64,000 bases of DNA from an uncultured bacterium (GTDB lineage: Bacteria > Cyanobacteriota > Vampirovibrionia > Gastranaerophilales > Gastranaerophilaceae). The translations under genes and the position numbers were made by a program. The notes below the pieces were generated by a model that saw nothing but the letters and a program-made list of their open reading frames with translations, was not told the origin of the DNA and searched no databases. Positions 8,672 through 16,329 of this stretch are shown piece by piece (within the stretch, counting starts at the first letter, position 1; every line of letters begins with the position of its first letter). The stretch spans positions 225,184 to 289,183 of the forward strand of contig CAROLD010000001.1 of assembly GCA_949035555.1 (NCBI GenBank). Direction: 5' to 3'.

Positions 8672-9037
8672 TTATGGGGCTCTGGTGCAAATCTCATTTT
8701 TCAGATAGGAAGATATTTTATGAGATGAGCTTATATATAATTGATTATACTGGTTATAAAAATAATATTGTAAAAGTTTATTCTGCAAGGAAGCCTTGCC
8801 GGAAAGCCCATTGCCAAACGAATTTTTTCTGTTATTAAAAGATATTAACTCTTTATTCTGTGCATTTGAAGATGTTATTGCGTTTTCAGTTTTATTTGGA
8901 GTGATATTAAGTTCTTCATCAGCACAAGAAATAATCTGATGGTGTAATCCTACACTAACATCTGCAAAACATTGATTACCAGCCAGGGTAATCAAAAAGC
9001 TCAAAAATATCAGAAAAAATTTAATAAAATTTCTCAC
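8672..9037 (-). CDS. Small exported protein, function unknown
   Basis: A 121-residue protein with a clear signal peptide (MRNFIKFFLIFLSFLITLAG, cleavage probably after CFA). The mature part is Asn/Ser-rich with no recognisable domain; two cysteines remain, one in VGLHHQIISCADEEL and one in the C-terminal NEICTRAP. It lies just upstream of the OadG-like gene on the same strand, with about 47 bases between them, so the two may be co-transcribed. I recognise no family. Confidence 0.55.
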   Translation of the reverse strand: MRNFIKFFLIFLSFLITLAGNQCFADVSVGLHHQIISCADEELNITPNKTENAITSSNAQNKELISFNNRKNSFGNGLSGKASLQNKLLQYYFYNQYNQLYISSSHKISSYLKNEICTRAP

Positions 9038-9110
9038 TAGAATATTTTAACATAAACAATAATGAAAATTTTTTTGTTTATATTATAATAAATTTATAAG
9101 TATAAACCTT

Positions 9111-9314
9111 GTCGAAGTGGCACTCTGCCGACGAAAAAGATTGAGTATCTTTTGAGGAGAGGGTTGTTGGAAACAACATCCGCCACGAGACACAAATACT
9201 AATATAAACCTTGTCGAAGTGGCACTCTGCCGACGAAAAAGATTGAGTATCTTTTGAGGAGAGGGTTGTTGGAAACAACATCCGCCACGAGACACAAATA
9301 CTAATATAAACCTT
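9111..9314 (+). repeat. Two exact 102-bp tandem repeats abutting tRNA-Leu
   Basis: Units 9111-9212 and 9213-9314 are identical. Each starts with GTCGAAGTGGC, the first 11 bases of the adjoining tRNA-Leu, so the tRNA sits as a third partial copy. Each unit can fold in a nested way: GTC+GTGGC with GCCAC+GAC as closing stem, CTCT with AGAG, the hairpin AAAAGAT/ATCTTTT, and GTTGTT/AACAAC. The open reading frames through the repeat are artefacts. Function is unknown; a structured RNA or a tRNA-linked duplication is possible. Confidence 0.9.
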
Positions 9315-9399
9315 GTCGAAGTGGCGGAATTGGTAGACGCGCACGATTCAGGTTCGTGTGGTTAACGCCTTGTGGGTTCGAGTCCCATCTTCGACACCA
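9315..9399 (+). tRNA. tRNA-Leu (CAG)
   Basis: Acceptor stem GTCGAAG / CTTCGAC, anticodon CAG in GATTCAGGTT, a long variable arm and T-loop GGTTCGAGTCC, with CCA encoded. The long variable arm and anticodon fit tRNA-Leu. It is preceded directly by the 102-bp repeats. Confidence 0.95.
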
Positions 9400-9401
9400 T
9401 A

Positions 9402-9430
9402 AAAAAAGAGGTTTAAAACCTCTTTTTTTA
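9402..9430. terminator. Bidirectional terminator after tRNA-Leu
   Basis: AAAGAGGTTT / AAACCTCTTT with A- and T-runs on either side. It serves tRNA-Leu on the plus strand and the convergent gene ending at 9428 on the minus strand. Confidence 0.85.
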
Positions 9431-10729
9431 TATAGTATTCAAATGTTTTGGAATATTCTCAAGACGACATTCATAACCACCATTACAATATTTTGATATT
9501 CCACCTTTTACAGAATTATTAGCTTCATGTATCTTAGCTTTCAATGCTATTATACCTACTTCAAGCCCCAATTCTACATCAGTCTGGATTGCTTCGTACA
9601 AAGCCTCAGCATTATGATATTTTTTCTTCAATTCATTTATTCTTGTATCATCCTGACTAAAATGAGCTTTGTGCCACTCAACGATAGTACGACTACCTTC
9701 CGCATATATACATTGACAGGTTTTAAAATCTACCTGCATTACACCCTTGTATGATTTACCCGGATTTACCATAACCGAAGGGGTAAAATTATAACCACCG
9801 GTTTCAATAGCAAGCATTTCTGCAACTGCAGGTGCTAATGGTTCAATATCATACTTTTGACATTTTTCAAGCACCATTTTAGAAATTTTTTCAGCTCTTT
9901 TAATATATTCAGCTTGCATCGATTTCGGAAGATCAGAAATTTTAGAATACCCTCCGGCTTTTTTGGTTGTAATTCGTTTGACCAGTTGATTATCTACCAA
10001 ATTATAAACGCACTTATACTGAGGATTTCTTTTTATAGGTTCTATAGAATCATCCTTCGCTATTCTTATTTCTTCAGCTTCAATTTGGGCTATTGTATTA
10101 TTAATAAATTTGTCAAGATTTTCAATACTATTTATCTCCTGATACTGCTTGTGAGTAACATTATTTATATTCAAAACTTTAGCACGAGAAATTAATGGAG
10201 AACAGATTTTAGATTTAACATCCTCATTATCCAGCCCCCATTCATTATCAATTGCAAATGCGAGAGATTCCTTTGGACTTAACTTATTGTACTGTCTTAA
10301 AACCTCCAATACATTAGTTTGATCAATCTTACTCAAGAGTGCCAGTGTTTTGGAATTTAAACTCGGACCTGAAATTTGCTTATATAAATCATCCGCAAGT
10401 TTTTTACCAAAATTCGTGGACGCTAAACTTCTTATAAAATTTTTATAGTCTGCCGTAGTAATATCATCGGGGAATTTACCCAACCCCTTTTTAATTTCAT
10501 TATCAGTTAAACATCTGTCGGATTTTCCCTCAGTTTTATCAAGCATAGTGAAAGTTTTAAATGCTTGCTCAATTTCTTCTTTTGATAAACTATTATCACC
10601 ATTTTTATCAAAATATGCGAAAATACTTTTTAAATTTTGGTTATTCCTTGTAATCTCGTTTATCCCGATATTATTCTGGGGGTCACCAAAATTGTAATTT
10701 TTACCATCTATTTGCACAGTAGCCTCCAT
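9428..10729 (-). CDS. EF-hand protein with C-terminal lytic transglycosylase-like domain
   Basis: A 433-residue protein. Residues ~30-55 contain a canonical EF-hand loop, DKNGDNSLSKEE, and a second looser acidic site follows, so calcium binding is likely. The C-terminal third has the pattern of an SLT/lysozyme-like fold: AVAEMLAIETGGYNF supplies a catalytic-type Glu in an ET(G) context, then YKGVMQVDFKTC and a GLEVGIIALKAKI helix. There is no signal peptide, although a peptidoglycan-cleaving role would need export, so either secretion is non-classical or the domain is not enzymatic. GAAAGAAG precedes the ATG. The transglycosylase reading is moderate confidence. Confidence 0.72.
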   Translation of the reverse strand: MEATVQIDGKNYNFGDPQNNIGINEITRNNQNLKSIFAYFDKNGDNSLSKEEIEQAFKTFTMLDKTEGKSDRCLTDNEIKKGLGKFPDDITTADYKNFIRSLASTNFGKKLADDLYKQISGPSLNSKTLALLSKIDQTNVLEVLRQYNKLSPKESLAFAIDNEWGLDNEDVKSKICSPLISRAKVLNINNVTHKQYQEINSIENLDKFINNTIAQIEAEEIRIAKDDSIEPIKRNPQYKCVYNLVDNQLVKRITTKKAGGYSKISDLPKSMQAEYIKRAEKISKMVLEKCQKYDIEPLAPAVAEMLAIETGGYNFTPSVMVNPGKSYKGVMQVDFKTCQCIYAEGSRTIVEWHKAHFSQDDTRINELKKKYHNAEALYEAIQTDVELGLEVGIIALKAKIHEANNSVKGGISKYCNGGYECRLENIPKHLNTI

Positions 10730-10820
10730 AATCTTCTTTCGTATGAAATATCGACCCGGAGTAGGAAAACTTTAATAATTTATTTAAAAACTTTACAAAA
10801 TTTAAAATTTGAAAAGCTTA

Positions 10821-11258
10821 TTATAACTTCATCTCAAGATACGGAAGCTCTTCAAACCCCTGTTTTTTATAAACATGAACAGCATGGGCATTTTCTGTTT
10901 CTACCTCAAGCCTGTAAACACAATTCGGATAAATTTGTTTAACATAATCCAGAAATTCAGGAATAATCCCCATTCCTCGAAATTGAGGTTTTAAATACAA
11001 ATCTTCGAGCCAAATACAGGGTTTTCCAAATTCAGTCGAAAAACTTTTTGCAATCATTGCATACCCAAAAATTTTATTTTCGCGGCCAAAGACGTAACCT
11101 TCCAGATAAGGACTATTATTTACACAATTAAGAAAATCATTTTCAAAAATTTCATCAGAACCATTAGTAAATACTGCATCTGATGAATAAAAATCTCTCA
11201 TCATGACAAGTACTTCCTCTTTATCGCAAACATTTACTCTTCTGATAATATATTCCAT
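10821..11258 (-). CDS. GNAT-family N-acetyltransferase
   Basis: A 145-residue acetyl-CoA-dependent acetyltransferase. The GNAT core is visible: EDLYLKPQFRGMGIIPEFLDYV holds the acetyl-CoA pyrophosphate loop (QFRGMG), and ENAHAVHVYKKQGFEEL is the final strand-helix motif. The substrate is unknown (amine or small molecule, as in spermidine/diamine GNATs). A start six codons further upstream would lie across the -10 box, so the ATG at 11258 (MEYIIRRV) was chosen. Confidence 0.87.
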   Translation of the reverse strand: MEYIIRRVNVCDKEEVLVMMRDFYSSDAVFTNGSDEIFENDFLNCVNNSPYLEGYVFGRENKIFGYAMIAKSFSTEFGKPCIWLEDLYLKPQFRGMGIIPEFLDYVKQIYPNCVYRLEVETENAHAVHVYKKQGFEELPYLEMKL

Positions 11259-11264
11259 ATTCAA

Positions 11265-11273
11265 ATTATACCA
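11265..11273 (-). promoter_or_regulatory. Extended -10 promoter, predicted leaderless start
   Basis: On the minus strand TGG TATAAT is followed by exactly six bases (TTGAAT) and the ATG of the GNAT gene. Transcription is predicted to begin at the start codon. Confidence 0.65.
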
Positions 11274-11341
11274 CATATAAGCGCACTTGATTTTTTCACT
11301 ATTTGATGATATTATAAATGCGATAACAGCCGAATATATTC

Positions 11342-11416
<75 letters not shown>

Positions 11417-11420
11417 TTAA

Positions 11421-11455
11421 AAAAAAGAGCCTTATAATGGCTCTTTTTTTTATTT
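11421..11455 (+). terminator. Terminator after tRNA-Met
   Basis: AAAAAAGAGCC / GGCTCTTTTTTTT with a TTATAAT loop, followed by a T-run. Confidence 0.9.
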
Positions 11456-11484
11456 TTGTTATAATACTTTTATGGGAGAAGAGT

Positions 11485-11967
11485 ATGAAAGAAGAATTGT
11501 TATCCATAATTGAAAAAAACAGCAGAATTGATTTTGCAGAACTTGCAGTATTGCTTGGTGTAACCGAAGAGAAACTGTTAGAAGAATTAACTCAACTCGA
11601 AAAAGACGGGGTAATCTGCGGATATCACACTTTGATAAATTGGGAAAAAACATCTATTGAAAAAGTTATGGCGCTTATTGAAGTTAAAGTTACACCTCAA
11701 AGAGGACGAGGTTTTGATAATATTGCGGAAAGAATTTATAACTATCCTGAAGTTAAAGCCGTTTATTTAATTTCAGGAGGATACGATTTACTCGTTATTC
11801 TTGAAGAAAAAAATCTAAAGGAAATTGCAGGTTTTGTATCTGATAAACTTTCAACTCTTGACAGTGTATTAAGCACAGCCACTCATTTTATTTTAAAAAA
11901 ATATAAAGACCACGGAACAATTTTAAATAAAGAACATCCAGACGAAAGAGAGGTAATTACCCCATGA
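11485..11967 (+). CDS. Lrp/AsnC-family transcriptional regulator
   Basis: A 160-residue protein with an N-terminal winged HTH (DFAELAVLLGVTEEKLLEEL, then EKDGVICGYHTLINW) and a C-terminal RAM/ligand-binding domain (VMALIEVKVTPQRGRGFDNIAERI, YLISGGYDLLVILEEKN). Lrp-type proteins sense amino acids and often control an adjacent metabolic gene. The stop overlaps the start of the aminotransferase gene (ATGA), so it is probably its dedicated regulator. The open frame extends back through tRNA-Met, but GGGAGAAG sits just before the ATG at 11485. A TATAAT box lies about 20 bases upstream. Confidence 0.9.
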   Translation: MKEELLSIIEKNSRIDFAELAVLLGVTEEKLLEELTQLEKDGVICGYHTLINWEKTSIEKVMALIEVKVTPQRGRGFDNIAERIYNYPEVKAVYLISGGYDLLVILEEKNLKEIAGFVSDKLSTLDSVLSTATHFILKKYKDHGTILNKEHPDEREVITP

Positions 11968-13130
11968 GGAATTTCCTTTCTGATGCAGTAGTCAATATTA
12001 AACCATCAGGGATACGTAAGTTTTTTGATATTGTAAGTGAAATGAAAGATGCGATTTCACTTGGAGTTGGAGAACCTGATTTTGACACGCCGTGGCACAT
12101 TCGAGATGAGGGCATTTACGCTTTTGAACGCGGAAAAACTTTCTATACATCAAATGCGGGTTTAAAAGATTTAAGAACCGAGATTGCTAATTATTTAAAC
12201 CGTAAGCAGGGAATAAATTACAATCCTGATAACGAAATATTGGTTACTGTAGGAGGCTCAGAAGCGATTGATATCGGGCTTCGCGCAGTGATAAACCCGG
12301 GAGATGAGGTTATTATCCCTCAGCCTTCTTACGTTTCATATGAACCTTGCGCGGTTTTAGCCGGAGCAAAACCTGTAATTATAAACCTCAAAGCTGAAAA
12401 TGAATTCCGATTGACACCTGAGGAATTGCTGGAAGCAATTACTGAAAAGACAAAGGTTCTTATTCTGCCATATCCAAACAATCCTACAGGTGCGATTATG
12501 GAACAGGATGATTTGGAAAAAATCTCCAGAATAATTATAGAAAAAGATCTTCTTGTAATGTCAGATGAAATTTATTCAGAATTAACTTATAAAGACAAAC
12601 ATATTTCTATCGCTTCATTAGAAGGAATGAAAGAACGCACAATCCTGATAAACGGATTTTCAAAAGCTTATGCTATGACAGGATGGAGACTCGGGTATGC
12701 TTGCGCCCCATCAGAAATCATAAAACAAATGACAAAAATTCACCAGTTTGCAATAATGTGTGCACCGACAACAAGCCAGTATGCGGCAATTGAAGCATTA
12801 AAAAACGGAGATCAAGATGTCGAAATGATGCGAAAATCATACAATCAACGACGCCGTTTCTTAATGGACGCATTTAGAAAAATGAGGCTTGAATGTTTTG
12901 AACCATATGGCGCATTTTACGTTTTTCCTTGTATTAAAGAGTTTGGAATGACAAGCGAAGAATTTGCAACAAAGTTTTTGCAGGAAGAAAAAGTTGCACT
13001 TGTTCCAGGTACTGCATTCGGCGAATGCGGCGAAGGATTTTTGAGAATTTCTTACGCATACTCGCTTGATAATCTCAAAATCGCAATCGGACGTCTCGAA
13101 AAATTTATAAAACGCTTGCGTAATGAGTAA
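11964..13130 (+). CDS. PLP-dependent class I/II aminotransferase
   Basis: A 388-residue fold-type I aminotransferase. Signatures: SLGVGEPDFDTP near the N-terminus, the PYPNNPTGA loop, SDEIYSELTY with the PLP-binding Asp/Tyr, and SKAYAMTGWRLGY with the Schiff-base lysine. It resembles the aspartate/aromatic and N-acetyl-LL-diaminopimelate (PatA-like) aminotransferases, which often pair with an Lrp-type regulator in Firmicutes. The substrate cannot be fixed from sequence. It is translationally coupled to the upstream regulator, and its stop lies 2 bp from the convergent carbonic anhydrase gene, with no terminator between them. Confidence 0.9.
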   Translation: MRNFLSDAVVNIKPSGIRKFFDIVSEMKDAISLGVGEPDFDTPWHIRDEGIYAFERGKTFYTSNAGLKDLRTEIANYLNRKQGINYNPDNEILVTVGGSEAIDIGLRAVINPGDEVIIPQPSYVSYEPCAVLAGAKPVIINLKAENEFRLTPEELLEAITEKTKVLILPYPNNPTGAIMEQDDLEKISRIIIEKDLLVMSDEIYSELTYKDKHISIASLEGMKERTILINGFSKAYAMTGWRLGYACAPSEIIKQMTKIHQFAIMCAPTTSQYAAIEALKNGDQDVEMMRKSYNQRRRFLMDAFRKMRLECFEPYGAFYVFPCIKEFGMTSEEFATKFLQEEKVALVPGTAFGECGEGFLRISYAYSLDNLKIAIGRLEKFIKRLRNE

Positions 13131-13132
13131 AA

Positions 13133-13798
13133 TTATTTAGTAAGGAAATCAACTTTACCTGTATCTAAATGATAATATGCAGGTAAAATTTTGACCTTAT
13201 TTTCTTTCATATATTTCACTAAATCGCTATCTTGACTCATCAGTTCATCAATATCTTGCATTACGTGAGCTTTCACTACGTTATCAGAATTAACATCAAC
13301 GCCCTGTTTTTTGCAGTCTTCAATTGCTGGCAGAATAGAATCTTCCAGAGATTTAATATATTTTGTTTCGGATTTACCTGATAAAGTTGCCGCTATTGCA
13401 CCGCAATCCTGATGCCCCATAATAACAATAAGCTTTACTCCACAGTGCATGACAGCATACTCAATACTTCCAATCACGTGTTCGTCAAGTACGTTTCCGG
13501 CATTACGTATTTCAAAAATATCTCCAAGCCCCTGATCAAAAATCAATTCCGGCGGAACCCTTGAATCTGAACATGAAAGGATTACGACAAAAGGATGCTG
13601 ACCTTTTAACATTTCCTGTCTGCGTTCTTTTGTATCATCAGGATGTTGTTCTTTCAGAGTAACAAACCTTGCATTACCTTCAATGAGTTTTTTCATAGCT
13701 TCATCTGCTGATAAATTATTAGAACCATGCGCAAAACAAGCACCTGCATTACCTAACATTGATGCCATTAACACCAAAGAAAATATTATTTTTTTCAT
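13133..13798 (-). CDS. Exported beta-carbonic anhydrase
   Basis: Interconverts CO2 and bicarbonate. The zinc-site motifs are CSDSRVPPE (Cys and Asp/Arg dyad) and HQDCGA (His, Cys), as in beta-class enzymes; IRNAGNV is also conserved. The first ~25 residues form a signal peptide ending near CFAHG, so the enzyme is predicted to be periplasmic, which is less usual for beta-class enzymes. AAGGA lies ahead of the second of two close ATGs, so the start at 13798 was chosen over 13804. At 221 residues including the signal it is full length. Confidence 0.92.
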   Translation of the reverse strand: MKKIIFSLVLMASMLGNAGACFAHGSNNLSADEAMKKLIEGNARFVTLKEQHPDDTKERRQEMLKGQHPFVVILSCSDSRVPPELIFDQGLGDIFEIRNAGNVLDEHVIGSIEYAVMHCGVKLIVIMGHQDCGAIAATLSGKSETKYIKSLEDSILPAIEDCKKQGVDVNSDNVVKAHVMQDIDELMSQDSDLVKYMKENKVKILPAYYHLDTGKVDFLTK

Positions 13799-13955
13799 AA
13801 CCATCCTTTCAAATCTTTCGATTACAGTTTATATCAAACAACATAAATACTCAAGAACATAACGCAAAAATAAAAATGTTCATGTTTTACTCAAAATATG
13901 AATACGATAAACCAATATAACTATACAAATAACCCAGCATTTGGAGACATTATAG

Positions 13956-14651
13956 ATGAATAATACAATCGGAAAACATATAATACCAAGAAATTTATAC
14001 CATATTACTGATGCAGTTTCGTTTGAGAAAATAAAAGCTGACGGGTATTTAAAACCAAGACGTCCAAACAGTTCATATGCAAAAGAAGGAGTTTTCGCAT
14101 TTGAATTACAAAACGCTCTGCAAAGATGGCAACAAATGCCTTATCGCGGGAAAACCACCTTACTTGGAAAGCTGTTAGAGATAACTCGAACCAGCAATAT
14201 GGTTATACTTAAAATTCCTACAAAAAATTTAGATACTGATAAGCTGCTAATTCGTTCACAAAACTGGTATTTTGACTCTCAAGAAAAACTGCCAAAATCT
14301 CAAATTGATAAATTACATAAATTCTGGGATGATTTGGGAGATATAGATCATGCCGAAAAATTTAAAAAATATGACGAGTTAAAAAAGTCAATAATCGAAA
14401 AATTATTTCCTCATATTAAAGGTCATATTCAAAATGGCACATCAGTCAAGGAAGCTCCACTATTTAAACAACGAGGCGAAGCCATTGAATATATTTATAC
14501 AGACAAAATCCCGCTAGATGCAGTAGAAGTGGCGGGACAAGCAAACAGAAATGACTACTATGAAGGACGAACTCTAAAAGTAAAAGACTTATTATTAGCA
14601 TTATTTAATAATCGAAGTGAAAAAACTGCAGTAGAAAAGGTACTAAAATAA
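13956..14651 (+). CDS. Unknown protein, possibly ADP-ribosyltransferase fold
   Basis: A 231-residue protein with no signal peptide. It opens with RNLYHITDAVSFEKIKADGYLKP and GVFAFELQN, and later has GEAIEYIYTDKIPLDAVEV. The Y-H-I-T beginning, the 'I...G.L.P' step and the late Glu followed by 'IPLDAV' resemble the layout of DarT- or RES-like ADP-ribosyltransferases. Similarity is at motif level only; no antitoxin gene (such as a macrodomain DarG) is adjacent. GGAGA lies ahead of the ATG. It could equally be an unrelated lineage-specific protein. Confidence 0.72.
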   Translation: MNNTIGKHIIPRNLYHITDAVSFEKIKADGYLKPRRPNSSYAKEGVFAFELQNALQRWQQMPYRGKTTLLGKLLEITRTSNMVILKIPTKNLDTDKLLIRSQNWYFDSQEKLPKSQIDKLHKFWDDLGDIDHAEKFKKYDELKKSIIEKLFPHIKGHIQNGTSVKEAPLFKQRGEAIEYIYTDKIPLDAVEVAGQANRNDYYEGRTLKVKDLLLALFNNRSEKTAVEKVLK

Positions 14652-14654
14652 ATA

Positions 14655-14676
14655 AAGAAGGTATTAACCTTCTTTT
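14655..14676. terminator. Bidirectional terminator
   Basis: AAGAAGGT / ACCTTCTT, 8 bp with loop ATTA. The plus strand ends in TTTT and the minus strand in a T-rich stretch, so it serves both the gene at 13956-14651 and tRNA-Ser. Confidence 0.8.
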
Positions 14677-14681
14677 GATAA

Positions 14682-14771
14682 TGGCGGAGACGGTGAGATT
14701 CGAACTCACGGTGGAGTTACCCCCACACAACCTTTCCAAGATTGCACCTTAAGCCGCTCGGACACGTCTCC
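14682..14771 (-). tRNA. tRNA-Ser (GGA)
   Basis: Acceptor GGAGACG / CGTCTCC, anticodon loop TTGGAAA (anticodon GGA), long variable arm (TGTGGGGGTAACTCCACC), T-arm GAGTTCGAATCTC, encoded CCA. The long variable arm supports Ser. Confidence 0.94.
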
Positions 14772-14784
14772 ATTTATTTACCCC

Positions 14785-14988
14785 CTAAGTATCTCCTAAA
14801 CGCTGCGTTTCGTCAAGCTCTAATATTTCCTGCTGATAATATTCGTCAGTTTTTTCAATGTTAGATATCTTTGCATCGGCAAGCCGTTGGAGAACTTTAG
14901 CATAATCCATGCATTTTTTACCTTTTAATCCTTCTGTTTCCATTTGAATTGTACCGTCAGGAAACAATCTTATCTTCATTTTACCCAT
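14785..14988 (-). CDS. DUF2997-type small protein
   Basis: A 67-residue protein starting MGKMKIRLFPDGTIQMETEG, then LKGKKCMDYAKVLQRL. The pattern 'I..DG.v...t.G.kGk.C.d' is that of DUF2997, a small family conserved in cyanobacteria beside DUF1257 (Ycf35) genes. The role is unknown. It ends the five-gene leftward operon; the upstream gene stops 14 bases before its ATG. The single conserved cysteine could be functional. Confidence 0.72.
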   Translation of the reverse strand: MGKMKIRLFPDGTIQMETEGLKGKKCMDYAKVLQRLADAKISNIEKTDEYYQQEILELDETQRLGDT

Positions 14989-15002
14989 ATAAAATACTTT
15001 CT

Positions 15003-16265
15003 CTATATATCTATTGTTAAAACAATTGAATTATCGTCCATTACAGTTTCACTTTCAAGACGAAGATTTTCACTTTCAAGACGCTCTTTGATTTTATTAT
15101 ACGTCATTTCTTGAATATTCAATCCGTATTCTTCATTCAAATCATTAAGAACATCTTCACATTCACCTTTATCTGATACCTGTGTAATATCAAGAACATA
15201 AGCGCCGCCATCTTTTTTATGATAAACCATTTCCATTCCGAAAAGTTTGCAGGAAACCTCATCACCTGTTTCTTCAAGTTCAGTTGCACCGTGTTCGATG
15301 AGCGTGTTCAAAAGCATGCCTTTATCTGTATAATTTGTATTATATGTATAAACAATTGTTGACTGATCATTGATTAGACGTAAATCCCTGCCTGCGGCGA
15401 TATTTAATTTTCTAAAAATAATCTCAGCCTCTTTGTTAATTGCAGAATTATTTGAACCTGAAAATTCCGCAATATATTTTCCGTCTTTAAGCACCCAATT
15501 TAAAGAAGCTTGGCTGTTTTTCAACGGGGTGGAAGAATTTCCGTCATAGTACAGATAGTTTGCCTTTCTAAGTAAGGTTTTTAACTCTTCTGGCTTAATG
15601 TTTGTCTGAATTTTCAAATTTGTTAAATGCCCGTAAGTAATATTTGTTCCCTGAACATCGCCTGACATTCCGATATTTAGAATTGAAACTTTTTGTTCAA
15701 CTTCCAATATAAAATTTTGCTCGTTTTCAGGCTTGAAGTATTTAACACTCTGACCTTCCACTTCTGCAACAACTTCCTCATTATCCGTGGAGTAAATATG
15801 TTTTGCACCCTGTTGTTTAAGCTGTGAATAGATTTCGCGAATATTTGTATAGGATGTGTCATAGTTGTAATAAAAATACTCGCTTGATTCAATCAACCTG
15901 ACATTACGCATTGCGGCAGTATCCAAATTCTTGAAAAACTCTTCGCCACACTTTTGTAAATCTTTTGAATTCAAATCTCCTGCAAGAATTGCATTACAAT
16001 ACTTGCCTTTTATTACCCATTCAACGTGTAATTTATTAGGCAGAACATAAACTAACGGTTTCACTTCGGATGCATCAACAGTACTCATTAAGCCTTTTAA
16101 CTCGCCATTCGTAATATTTGTAAGCACACGAATTGAACGCAAATTTTCATTTGAAACGGTCTCATTTTGCACTCTAACATCTGATGCTTTTTGTAATTTT
16201 TCATTTTTAGCTTCTTCAGGATTTATCAAAAACGCCATCGGATAAGCCATTAATGTTATTGACAT
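15003..16265 (-). CDS. Ycf35 (DUF1257)-like protein with duplicated domain
   Basis: A 420-residue protein. Two similar blocks are visible: residues ~40-200 and ~200-340 each run 'lk.Ll....yvyy....lhW.lk.gkY.a...g......E...rkLn.aA.rdlRLi......YtYnt.Yt'. The last ~50 residues (EEYGLNIQEMTYNKIKERLE, then a diverse tail ending SIVLTIDI) resemble the C-terminal part of Ycf35/DUF1257. In cyanobacteria that family neighbours DUF2997, as here. No enzymatic motif is seen; a partner or cofactor-related role with the Ycf46 ATPase is inference from gene order. AAGGA precedes the ATG. Confidence 0.68.
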   Translation of the reverse strand: MSITLMAYPMAFLINPEEAKNEKLQKASDVRVQNETVSNENLRSIRVLTNITNGELKGLMSTVDASEVKPLVYVLPNKLHVEWVIKGKYCNAILAGDLNSKDLQKCGEEFFKNLDTAAMRNVRLIESSEYFYYNYDTSYTNIREIYSQLKQQGAKHIYSTDNEEVVAEVEGQSVKYFKPENEQNFILEVEQKVSILNIGMSGDVQGTNITYGHLTNLKIQTNIKPEELKTLLRKANYLYYDGNSSTPLKNSQASLNWVLKDGKYIAEFSGSNNSAINKEAEIIFRKLNIAAGRDLRLINDQSTIVYTYNTNYTDKGMLLNTLIEHGATELEETGDEVSCKLFGMEMVYHKKDGGAYVLDITQVSDKGECEDVLNDLNEEYGLNIQEMTYNKIKERLESENLRLESETVMDDNSIVLTIDI

Positions 16266-16329
16266 TGCTTACATTCCTTTGCTATAATTTCACAAATTTC
16301 AATACAATTGGTAGCAACATTTACTCCCC

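Noticed and set aside
9078..9344. Leftward reading frames of 70-88 residues with an internal repeated protein sequence
   Set aside because: They are translations of the 102-bp tandem units and the tRNA-Leu 5' end; no ribosome site, and the repeat pattern follows the DNA repeat, not a protein.
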